Assembly: GCA_030533445.1 (NCBI GenBank)
Contig: JARPUW010000553.1
Span: 248,001-312,000 of the forward strand
Origin: Cyprinodon diabolis
Taxonomy: Eukaryota; Chordata; Actinopteri; Cyprinodontiformes; Cyprinodontidae
Reading direction: 5' to 3'
Length of the DNA: 64,000 bases
The notes under the pieces were generated by a model. The model was not told where the DNA came from and ran no database searches. It was given only the letters and a program-made list of their open reading frames with translations. Position numbers and translations under genes: made by a program. Shown one piece after another: positions 12,361 through 23,100 of this stretch (position 1 is its first letter; every line of letters starts with the position of its first letter).

Positions 12361-15300
12361 AGCTTCTGGAACCTTGAGCTGCTGGTGCTTCTGGAACCTT
12401 GAGCTGCTGGAACCTTGAGCTGCTGGTGCTTCTGGAACCTTGAGCTGCTGGTGCTTCTGGAACCTTGAGCTGCTGGAACCTTGAGCTGCTGGTGCTTCTG
12501 GAACCTTGAGCTGCTGGAACCTTGAGCTGCTGGAAACTTGAGCTGCTGGAACCTTGAGCTGCTGGTGCTTCTGGAACCTTGAGCATCTGGAGCATTGACC
12601 TTCTGGAACCTTGAGCTGCTGGAGCCTTGAGCTGCTGGTGCTTCTGGAGCCTTGAGCTGCTGGAACCTTGAGCTGCTGGAAACTTGAGCTGCTGGAACCT
12701 TGAGCTGCTGGTGCTTCTGGAACCTTGAGCTAATGGAACCTTGAGCTGCTGGTGCTTCTGGAACCTTGAGCTGCTGGAACCTTGAGCTGCTGGTGCTTCT
12801 GGAACCTTGAGCTGCTGGTGCTTCTGGAACCTTGAGCTGCTGGTGCTTCTGGAACCTTGAGCTGCTGGAACCTTGAGCTGCTGGTGCTTCTGGAACCTTG
12901 AGCTGCTGGAACCTTGAGCTGCTGGAAACTTGAGCTGCTGGAACCTTGAGCTGCTGGTGCTTCTGGAACCTTGAGCATCTGGAGCATTGACCTTCTGGAA
13001 CCTTGAGCTGCTGGAGCCTTGAGCTGCTGGTGCTTCTGGAGCCTTGAGCTGCTGGAACCTTGAGCTGCTGGAACCTTGAGCTGCTGGAACCTTGAGCTGC
13101 TGGTGCTTCTGGAACCTTGAGCTGCTGGAACCTTGAGCTGCTGGTGCTTCTGGAACCTTGAGCTGCTGGATCCTTGAGCTGCTGGAACCTTGAGCTGCTG
13201 GAACCTTGAGCTGCTGGTGCTTCTGGAACCTTGAGCATCTGGAGCCTTGAGCTTCTGGAACCTTGAGCTGCTGGAGCCTTGAGCTGCTGGTGCTTCTGGA
13301 ACCTTGAGCTGCTGGAACCTTGAGCTGCTGGAACCTTGAGCTGCTGGAACCTTGAGCTGCTGGTGCTTCTGGAACCTTGAGCATCTGGAGCCTTGAGCTT
13401 CTGGAACCTTGAGCTGCTGGAGCCTTGAGCTGCTGGTGCTTCTGGAACCTTGAGCTGCTGGAGCCTTGAGCTCCTGGAACCTTGAGCTGCTGGAACCTTG
13501 ACCTACTGGAACCTTGAGCTTCTGGAACCTTGAGCTAGTGGTGCTTCTGGAACCTTGAGCTGCTGGAACCTTGAGCTGCTGGTGCTTCTGGAACCTTGAG
13601 CTGCTGGTGCTTCTGGAACCTTGAGCTGCTGGAACCTTGAGCTGCTGGTGCTTCTGGAACCTTGAGCTGCTGGAACCTTGAGCTGCTGGTGCTTCTGGAA
13701 TCTTGAGCTTCTGGAACCTTGAGCTGCTGGAACCTTGACTTCTAGGAGCCTGGAGCTGCTGGAACCTTGAAGTGCTGGAGCCTTGAGCTGCTGGAACCTT
13801 GAGCTGCTGGTGCTTCTGGAACCTTGAGCATCTGGAGCCTTGAGCTTCTGGAACCTTGAGCTGCTGGAGCCTTGAGCTGCTGGTGCTTCTGGAACCTTGA
13901 GCTGCTGGAGCCTTGAGCTCCTGGAACCTTGAGCTGCTGGAACCTTGACCTACTGGAACCTTGAGCTTCTGGAACCTTGAGCTAGTGGTGCTTCTGGAAC
14001 CTTGAGCTGCTGGAACCTTGAGCTGCTGGTGCTTCTGGAACCTTGAGCTGCTGGTGCTTCTGGAACCTTGAGCTGCTGGAACCTTGAGCTGCTGGTGCTT
14101 CTGGAACCTTGAGCTGCTGGAACCTTGAGCTGCTGGTGCTTCTGGAATCTTGAGCTTCTGGAACCTTGAGCCGCTGGAACCTTGACTTCTAGGAGCCTGG
14201 AGCTGCTGGAACCTTGAAGTGCTGGAGCCTTGAGCTGCTGGAACCTTGAGCTGCTGGAACCTTGAGCTGCTGGAACCTTGAGCTGCTGGAGCTTTGAGCT
14301 GCTGGTGCTTCTGGAACCTTGAGCTTCTGGAACCTTGAGCTTCTGGTGCTTCTGGAACCTTGAGCTGCTGGAACCTTGAGCTGCTGGTGCTTCTGGAACC
14401 TTGAGCTGCTGGAACCTTGAGCTGCTGGTGCTTCTGGAACCTTGAGCTGCTGGAACCTTGAGCTGCTGGAACCTTGAGCTGCTGGTGCTTCTGGAACCTT
14501 GAGCATCTGGAGCCTTGAGCTTCTGGAACCTTGAGCTGCTGGAGCCTTGAGCTGCTGGTGTTTCTGGAACCTTGAGCTGCTGGAACCTTGAGCTGCTGGT
14601 GCTTCTGGAATCTTGAGATGCTGGAACCTTGAGCTGCTGGAACCTTGAGCTGCTGGAGCCTTGAGCTGCTGGTGCTTCTGGAACCTTGAGCTGCTGGAGC
14701 CTTGAGCTGCTGGAACCTTGAGCTGCTGGAAGCTTGAGCTGCTGGTGCTTCTGGAACCTTGAACTGCTGGAACCTTGAGCTGCTGGTGCTTCTGGAACCT
14801 TGAGCTGCTGGAACCTTGAGCTGCTGGTGCTTCTGGAATCTTGAGATGCTGGAACCTTGAGCTGCTGGAACCTTGAGCTGCTGGAGCCTTGAGCTGCTGG
14901 TGCTTCTGGAACCTTGAGCTGCTGGAGCCTTGAGCTGCTGGAACCTTGAGCTGCTGGAAGCTTGAGCTGCTGGTGCTTCTGAAACCTTGAACTGCTGGAA
15001 CCTTGAGCTGCTGGTGCTTCTGGAACCTTGAGCTGCTGGAACCTTGAGCTGCTGGAACCTTGAGCTGCTGGAGCTTTGAGCTGCTGGTGCTTCTGGAACC
15101 TTGAGCTTCTGGAACCTTGAGCTTCTGGTGCTTCTGGAACCTTGAGCTGCTGGAACCTTGAGCTGCTGGTGCTTCTGGAACCTTGAGCTGCTGGAACCTT
15201 GAGCTGCTGGTGCTTCTGGAACCTTGAGCTGCTGGAACCTTGAGCTGCTGGAACCTTGAGCTGCTGGTGCTTCTGGAACCTTGAGCATCTGGAGCCTTGA

Positions 15301-16550
15301 GCTTCTGGAACCTTGAGCTGCTGGAGCCTTGAGCTGCTGGTGCTTCTGGAACCTTGAGCTGCTGGAGCCTTGAGCTGCTGGAACCTTGAGCTGCTGGAGC
15401 TTTGAGCTGCTGGAGCTTCTGGAACCTTGAGCTGCTGGAACCTTGAGCTGCTGGTGCTTCTGGAACCTTGAGATGCTGAAACCTTGAGCTCCTGGAACCT
15501 TGAGCTGCTGGAACCTTGAGCTGCTGGAGCTTTGAGCTGCTGGTGCTTCTGGAACCTTGAGCTGCTGGTGCTTCTGGAACCTTGAGCTGCTGGAACCTTG
15601 AGCTGCTGGAACCTTGAGCTGCTGGTGCTTCTGGAACCTTGAGCTGCTGGAACCTTGAGCTGCTGGAACCTTGAGCTGCTGGTGCTTCTGGAACCTTAAG
15701 CATCTGGAGCCTTGAGCTTCTGGAGCCTTGAGCATCTGGAGCCTTGAGCTTCTGGAACCTTGAGCTGCTGGAGCCTTGAGCTGCTGGTGCTTCTGGAACC
15801 TTGAGCTGCTGGAACCTTGAGCTGCTGGAACCTTGAGCTGCTGGTGCTTCTGGAACCTTGAGCTGCTGGAACCTTGAGCTGCTGGTGCTTCTGGAACCTT
15901 GAGCATCTGGAGCCTTGAGCTTCTGGAACCTTGAGCTGCTGGAGCCTTGAGCTGCTGGTGCTTCTGGAACCTTGAGCTGCTGGAACCTTGAGCTGCTGGT
16001 GCTTCTGGAATCTTGAGATGCTGGAACCTTGAGCTGCTGGAACCTTGAGCTGCTGGAGCCTTGAGCTGCTGGTGCTTCTGGAACCTTGAGCTGCTGGAGC
16101 CTTGAGCTGCTGGAACCTTGAGCTGCTGGAAGCTTGAGCTGCTGGTGCTTCTGGAACCTTGAACTGCTGGAACCTTGAGCTGCTGGTGCTTCTGGAACCT
16201 TGAGCTGCTGGAACCTTGAGCTGCTGGTACCTTGAGCTGCTGGTGCTTCTGGAACCTTGAGCTGCTGGAGCCTTGAGCTGCTGGAACCTTGAGCTGCTGG
16301 AAGCTTGAGCTGCTGGTGCTTCTGGAACCTTGAACTGCTGGAACCTTGAGCTGCTGGTGCTTCTGGAACCTTGAGCTGCTGGAACCTTGAGCTGCTGGAA
16401 CCTTGAGCTGCTGGAGCCTTGAGCTGCTGGTGCTTCTGGAACATTGAGCTGCTGGAACCTTGAGCTGCTGGAACCTTGAGCTGCTGGAACTTTGAGCTTC
16501 TGGAACCTTGAGCTGCTGGAGCCTTGAGCTGCTGGTGCTTCTGGAACCTT
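12361..16550. repeat. C-type region 1
   Basis: Marker variants are AGCATTGACC at 12,591 and 12,983, GCTAATGG near 12,730, GACCTACTGG with its A at 13,501 and 13,948, and AAGCTT sites at 14,730, 14,958, 16,130 and 16,301. The left part pairs with 49.8-51.05 kb (lag 37,416 at 12,359, falling to 37,391 at 12,591 and 37,318 at 13,501). The right part pairs with 55.7-58.65 kb. The two GACCTACTGG sites are 447 bp apart here but 390 bp apart near 55.4 and 61.9 kb; the 57-bp difference equals 16+16+25. No gene is supported. Confidence 0.82.
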
Positions 16551-16787
16551 GAGCTGCTGGAACCTTGAGCTTCTGGAACCTCTAGCTTCTGGAGCCTTGA
16601 GCTGCTGTAACCTTGAGCTGCTGGAACATTGAGCTGCTGGAACCTTGAGCTGCTGGAACCTTGAGCTGCTGGTGCTTCTGGAACCTTGAGCATCTGGAGC
16701 CTTGAGCTTCTGGAACCTTGAGCTGCTGGAGCCTTGAGCTGCTGGTGCTTCTGTAACCTTGAGCTGCTGGAACCTTGAGCTGCTGCA
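13880..16787. repeat. 2.9-kb segment repeated at 55,742-58,649
   Basis: The lag is constant at 41,862 bp at every marker tested: GACCTACTGG at 13,948, AAGCTT at 14,730, 14,958, 16,130 and 16,301, AGATGCTGAAACC at 15,471, GGTACC near 16,227 and CTCTAGCTTC at 16,581. The first clear mismatch on the right is CTGTAACC near 16,752, and the match is lost at about 16,787, where this copy has CTGCAGCC. A third copy of the left part begins near 62,263, because the partner lies in the 6,521-bp duplication. Confidence 0.85.
14600..15055. repeat. Local 228-bp tandem pair
   Basis: GAATCTTGAGATGCTGG recurs with its T at 14,611 and 14,839, and AAGCTT at 14,730 and 14,958, so the lag is 228 bp. The same pair is seen at 56,592 and 56,820, and its next copy starts at 63,113. 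The outer edges given here are approximate. Confidence 0.75.
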
Positions 16788-19700
16788 GCCTTGAGCAGCT
16801 GGTGCTTCTGGAACCTTGAGCTGCTGGAACCTTGAGCTGCTGGTGCTTCTTGAACCTTGAGCTGCTGGAACCTTGAGCTGCTGGATCCTTGAACTGCTGG
16901 AACCTTGAGCTTCTGGAACCTTGAGCTGCTGGAACCTTGAGCTGCTGGTGCTTCTGGAACCTTGAGCTGCTGGAACCTTGAGCTGCTGGAGCCTTGAGCT
17001 GCTGGTGCTTCTGGAACCTTGAGCTGCTGGAACCTTGAGCTGCTGGAACCTTGAGCTGCTGAAACCTTGAGCTGCTGGAACCTTGAGCTGCTGGAGCTTT
17101 GAGCTGCTGGAGCTTCTGGAACCTTGAGCTTCTGGAACCTTGAGCATCTGGAGCCTTGAGCTTCTGGAACCTTGAGCTGTTGAAGCCTTGAGCTTCTGGA
17201 ACCTTCAGCTGCTGGAGCCTTGAGCTTCTGGAACCTTGAGCTGCTGGAACCTTGAGCTGCTGGAACCTTGAGCTGCTGGTGCTTCTGGAACCTTGAGCTG
17301 CTGGAACCTTGAGCTGCTGGTGCTTCTGGAACCTTGAGCTGCTGGAACCTTGAGCTGCTGGAACCTTGAGCTGCTGGTGCTTCTGGAACCTTGAGCTGCT
17401 GGAACCTTGAGCTAATGGAACCTTGAGCTGCTGGTGCTTCTGGAACCTTGAGCTGCTGGAACCTTGAGCTGCTGGTGCTTCTGGAACCTTGAGCATCTGG
17501 AGCCTTGAGCTTCTGGAGCCTTGAGCATCTGGAGCCTTGAGCTTCTGGAACCTTGAGCTGCTGGAGCCTTGAGCTGCTGGTGCTTCTGGAACCTTGAGCT
17601 GCTGGAACCTTGAGCTGCTGGAACCTTGAGCTGCTGGTGCTTTCGGAACCTTGAGCTGCTGGAACCTTGAGCTGCTGGAACCTTGAGCTGCTGGTGCTTC
17701 TGGAACCTTGAGCTTCTGGAGCCTTGAGCTTCTGGAACCTTGAGCTGCTGGAGCCTTGAGCTGCTGGTGCTTCTGGAACCTTGAGCTGCTGGAACCTTGA
17801 GCTGCTGGTGCTTCTGGAACCTTGAGATGCTGGAACCTTGAGCTGCTGGAACCTTGAGCTGCTGGAGCCTTGAGCTGCTGGTGCTTCTGGAACCTTGAGC
17901 TGCTGGAGCCTTGAGCTGCTGGAACCTTGAGCTGCTGGAACCTTGAGCTGCTGGTGCTTCTGGAACCTTGAACTGCTGGAACCTTGAGCTGCTGGTGCTT
18001 CTGGAACTTTGAGCTGCTGGAACCTTGAGCTGCTCGAACCTTGAGCTGCTGGTGCTTCTGGAACCTTGAGCATCTGGAGCCTTGAGCTTCTGGAACCTTG
18101 AGCTGCTGGAACCTTGAGCTGCTGGAACCTTGAGCTGCTGGAACTTTGAGCTTCTGGAACCTTGAGCTGCTGGAGCCTTGAGCTGCTGGTGCTTCTGGAA
18201 CCTTGAGCTGCTGGAACCTTGAGCTTCTGGAACCTCTAGCTTCTGGAGCCTTGAGCTGCTGTAACCTTGAGCTGCTGGAACATTGAGCTGCTGGAACCTT
18301 GAGCTGCTGGAACCTTGAGCTGCTGGTGCTTCTGGAACCTTGAGCATCTGGAGCCTTGAGCTTCTGGAACCTTGAGCTGCTGGAGCCTTGAGCTGCTGGT
18401 GCTTCTGGAACCTTGAGCTGCTGGAACCTTGAGCTGCTGCAGCCTTGAGCAGCTGGTGCTTCTGGAACCTTGAGCTGCTGGAACCTTGAGCTGCTGGTGC
18501 TTCTTGAACCTTGAGCTGCTGGAACCTTGAGCTGCTGGATCCTTGAACTGCTGGAACCTTGAGCTTCTGGAACCTTGAGCTGCTGGAACCTTGAGCTGCT
18601 GGTGCTTCTGGAACCTTGAGCTGCTGGAACCTTGAGCTGCTGGAGCCTTGAGCTGCTGGTGCTTCTGGAACCTTGAGCTGCTGGAACCTTGAGCTGCTGG
18701 AACCTTGAGCTGCTGGAACCTTGAGCTGCTGAAACCTTGAGCTGCTGGAACCTTGAGCTGCTGGAGCTTTGAGCTGCTGGAGCTTCTGGAACCTTGAGCT
18801 TCTGGAACCTTGAGCTGCTGGAGCCTTGAGCTTCTGGAACCTTGAGCTGTTGAAGCCTTGAGCTTCTGGAACCTTCAGCTGCTGGAGCCTTGAGCTTCTG
18901 GAACCTTGAGCTGCTGGAACCTTGAGCTGCTGGAACCTTGAGCTGCTGGTGCTTCTGGAACCTTGAGCTGCTGGAACCTTGAGCTGCTGGTGCTTCTGGA
19001 ACCTTGAGCTGCTGGAACCTTGAGCTGCTGGAACCTTGAGCTGCTGGTGCTTCTGGAACCTTGAGCTGCTGGAACCTTGAGCTAATGGAACCTTGAGCTG
19101 CTGGTGCTTCTGGAACCTTGAGCTGCTGGAACCTTGAGCTGCTGGTGCTTCTGGAACCTTGAGCTTCTGGAGCCTTGAGCATCTGGAGCCTTGAGCTTCT
19201 GGAACCTTGAGCTGCTGGAGCCTTGAGCTGCTGGTGCTTCTGGAGCCTTGAGCTGCTGGAACCTTGAGCTGCTGGTGCTTTCGGAACCTTGAGCTGCTGG
19301 AACCTTGAGCTGCTGGAACCTTGAGCTGCTGGTGCTTCTGGAACCTTGAGCATCTGGAGCCTTGAGCTTCTGGAACCTTGAGCTGCTGGAGCCTTGAGCT
19401 GCTGGTGCTTCTGGAACCTTGAGCTGCTGGAACCTTGAGCTGCTGGTGCTTCTGGAACCTTGAGATGCTGGAACCTTGAGCTGCTGGAACCTTGAGCTGC
19501 TGGAGCCCTGAGCTGCTGGTGCTTCTGGAACCTTGAGCTGCTGGAGCCTTGAGCTGCTGGAACCTTGAGCTGCTGGAACCTTGAGCTGCTGGTGCTTCTG
19601 GAACCTTGAACTGCTGGAACCTTGAGCTGCTGGTGCTTCTGGAACCTTGAGCTGCTGGAACCTTGAGCTGCTGGTGCTTCTGGAACCTTGAGCATCTGGA

Positions 19701-20450
19701 GCCTTGAGCTTCTGGAACCTTGAGCTGCTGGAGCCTTGAGCTGCTGGTGCTTCTGGAACCTTGAGCTGCTGGAACCTTGAGCTGCTGGAACCTTGAGCTG
19801 CTGGAACTTTGAGCTTCTGGAACCTTGAGCTGCTGGAGCCTTGAGCTGCTGGAACCTTGAGCTTCTGGAACCTCTAGCTTCTGGAGCCTTGAGCTGCTGG
19901 AACATTGAGCTGCTGGAACCTTGAGCTGCTGGAACCTTGAGCTGCTGGTGCTTCTGGAACCTTGAGCATCTGGAGCCTTGAGCTTCTGGAACCTTGAGCT
20001 GCTGGAGCCTTGAGCTGCTGGTGCTTCTGGAACCTTGAGCTGCTGGAGCCTTGAGCTGCTGGTGCTTCTGGAACCTTGAGCTGCTGGAACCTTGAGCTGC
20101 TGCAGCCTTGAGCTGCTGGTGCTTCTGGAACCTTGAGCTGCGGGAACCTTGAGCTGCTGGTGCTTCTTGAACCTTGAGCTGCTGGAACCTTGAGCTGCTG
20201 GAGCCTTGAACTGCTGGAACCTTGAGCTTCTGGAACCTTGAGCTGCTGGAACATTGAGCTGCTGTTGCTTCTGGAACCTTGAGCTGCTTGAACCTTGAGC
20301 TGCTGGAGCCTTGAGCTGCTGGTGCTTCTGGAACCTTGAGCTGCTGGAACCTTCAGCTGCTGGAACCTTGAGCTGCTGGAACTTTGAGCATCTGGAGCCT
20401 TGAGCTGCTGGAACCTTGAGCTGCTGGAACCTTGAGCTTCTGGAACCTCT
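16551..20450. repeat. C-type region with a ~1.65-kb higher-order period
   Basis: CTCTAGCTTC sites lie at 16,581, 18,235, 19,873 and 20,448. CTGCAGCCTTGAGCAGC occurs at 16,787 and 18,441, and GCTAATGG at 17,411 and 19,081. The lags are 1,654, 1,654 and 1,670 bp for the first two copies; the third begins 1,638 bp later and is cut to 575 bp. GCTTTCGG is present near 17,640 and 19,270. The stretch 16.8-17.7 kb also pairs with 51.6-52.5 kb at a lag of 34,807. I see only array sequence. Confidence 0.82.
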
Positions 20451-23100
20451 AGCTTCTGGAGCCTTGAGCTGCTGTAACCTTGAGCTGCTGGAACCTTGAG
20501 CTGCTGAAGCCTTGAGCTTCTGGAAACTTGAGCTGCTGGAGCCTTGAGCTTCTGGAACCTCTAGCTGCTGGAACCTTGAGATGCTGGAACCTTGAGCTGT
20601 TGGAACCTTGAGCTGCTGGAACCTTGAGCTGCTGGTGCTTCTGGAACCTTGAGCTGCTGGAACCTTGAGCTGCTGGTGCTTCTGGAACCTTGAGCTGCTG
20701 GTGCTTCTGGAACCTTGAGCTGCTGGAACCTTGAGCTGCTGGTGCTTCTGGAACCTTGAGCTGCTGAAGCCTTGAGCTTCTGGAAACTTGAGCTGCTGGA
20801 GTCTTGAGCTTCTGGAACCTCTAGCTGCTGGAACCTTGAGCTGCTGGAACCTTGAGCTGTTGGAACCTTGAGCTGCTGGAACCTTGAGCTGCTGGTGCTT
20901 CTGGAACCTTGAGCTGCTGGTGCTTCTGGAACCTTGAGCTGCTGGACCCTTGAGCTGCTGGTGCTTCTGGAACCTTGAGCTGCTGGAACCTTGAGCTGCT
21001 GGTGCTTCTGGAACCTTGAGCATCTGGAGCCTTGAGCTTCTGGAACCTTGAACTGCTGGAGCCTTGAGCTGCTGGTGCTTCTGGAACCTTGAGCTGCTGG
21101 AGCCTTGTGCTGCTGGAACCTTGAGCTGCTGGAACCTTGAGCTGCTGGTGCTTCTGAAACCTTGAGCTGCTGGAACCTTGAGCTGCTGGAACCTTGAGCT
21201 GCTGGTGCTTCTGGAACCTTGAGCTGCTGGAACCTTGAGCTGCTGGTGCTTCTGGAACCTTGAGCTGCTGGAACCTTGAGCTGCTGGTGCTTCTGGAACC
21301 TTGAGCTTCTGGAATCTTGAGCTGCTGGAACCTTGAGCTTCTGGAGCCTTGAGCTGCTGGAACCTTGAAGTGCTGGAGCCTTTTAACTGCTGGAACCTTG
21401 AGCTGCTGGAACCTTGAGCTGCTGGAACCTTGAGCTGCTGGAGCGTTGAGCTGCTGGTGCTTCTGGAACCTTGAGCTTCTGGAACTTTGAGCTTCTGGAA
21501 CCTTGAGCTGCTGGAGCCTTGAGCTTCTGGAACCTTGAGCTGCTGAAGCCTTGAGCTGCTGGAACCTTGAGCTGCTGGTGCTTCTGGAACCTTGAGCTGC
21601 TGGAACCTTGAGCTGCTGGTGCTTCTGGAACCTTGAGCTGCTGGAACCTTGAGCTTCTGGTGCTTCTGGAACCTTGAGCTTCTGGAACCTTGAGCTGCTG
21701 GTGCTTCTGGAACCTTGAGCATCTGGAGCCTTGAGCCTCTGGAACCTTGAGCTGCTGGAGCCTTGAGCTGCTGGTGCTTCTGGAACCTTGAGCTGCTGGA
21801 ACCTTGAGCTGCTGGTGCTTCTGGAACCTTGAGCTGCTGGAACCTTGAGCTGCTGGTGCTTCTGGAACCTTGAGCATCGGGAGCCTTGAGCTTCTGGAAC
21901 CTTGAGCTGCTGGAGCCTTGAGCTGCTGGTGCTTCTGGAACCTTGAGCTGCTGGAGCCTTGAGCTCCTGGAACATTGAGCTGCTGGAACCTTGAGCTGCT
22001 GGAACCTTGAGCTTCTGGAACCTTGAGCTGCTGGTGCTTCTGGAACCTTGAGCTGCTGGAACCTTGAGCTGCTGGTGCTTCTGGAAACTTGAGCTTCTGG
22101 AGCCTTGAGCTGCTGGAACCTTGAGCTGCTGGTGCTTCTGGAACCTTGAGCATCTGGAGCCTTGAGCCTCTGGAACCTTGAGCTGCTGGAGCCTTGAGCT
22201 GCTGGTGCTTCTGGAACCTTGAGCTGCTGGAACCTTGAGCTGCTGGTGCTTCTGGAACCTTGAGCTGCTGGAACCTTGAGCTGCTGGAACCTTGAGCTGC
22301 TGGTGCTTCTGGAACCTTGAGCATCTGGAGCCTTGAGCTTCTGGAACCTTGAGCTGCTGGATCCTTGAGCTGCTGGTGCTTCTGAAGCCTTGAGCTGCTG
22401 GAACCTTGAAGTGCTGGAGCCTTGAGCTGCTGGAACCTTGAGCTGCTGGAACCTTGAGCTGCTGGAACCTTGAGCTGCTGGAGCTTTGAGCTGCTGGTGC
22501 TTCTGGAACCTTGAGCTTCTGGAACCTTGAGCTGCTGGAACTTTGAGCTGCTGGAACCTTGAGCTTCTGGTGCTTCTGGAACCTTGAGCTTCTGGAACCT
22601 TGAGCTGCTGGTGCTTCTGGAACCTTGAGCATCTGGAGCCTTGAGCCTCTGGAACCTTGAGCTGCTGGAGCCTTGAGCTGCTGGTGCTTCTGGAACCTTG
22701 AGCTGCTGGAACCTTGAGCTGCTGGTGCTTCTGGAACCTTGAGCTGCTGGTGCTTCTGGAACCTTGAGCATCGGGAGCCTTGAGCTTCTGGAACCTTGAG
22801 CTGCTGGAGCCTTGAGCTGCTGGTGCTTCTGGAACCTTGAGCTGCTGGAGCCTTGAGCTCCTGGAACATTGAGCTGCTGGAACCTTGAGCTGCTGGAACC
22901 TTGAGCTTCTGGAACCTTGAGCTGCTGGTGCTTCTGGAACCTTGAGCTGCTGGAACCTTGAGCTGCTGGTGCTTCTGGAAACTTGAGCTTCTGGAGCCTT
23001 GAGCTGCTGGAACATTGAGCTGCTGGTGCTTCTGGAACCTTGAGCATCTGGAGCCTTGAGCCTCTGGAACCTTGAGCTGCTGGAGCCTTGAGCTGCTGGT
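20451..23100. repeat. B-type block 2 (B2)
   Basis: It carries the B1 marker set: GAGTCTTGAGC near 20,800, CTCTAGCTGC with CTA at 20,821, CCTTTTAACTGC at 21,381, GCATCGGG at 21,874 and 22,768 (894 bp apart), and the GGATCC variant at 22,361. It pairs with B1 at lags of about 12.15-12.29 kb. It pairs with 52.7-55.4 kb at a lag of 31,410 over 21,383, 21,874 and 22,361, shifting to 31,394 at 22,768 and 31,565 at 23,811. The second GGATCC marker of the internal period is missing here. Confidence 0.83.
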
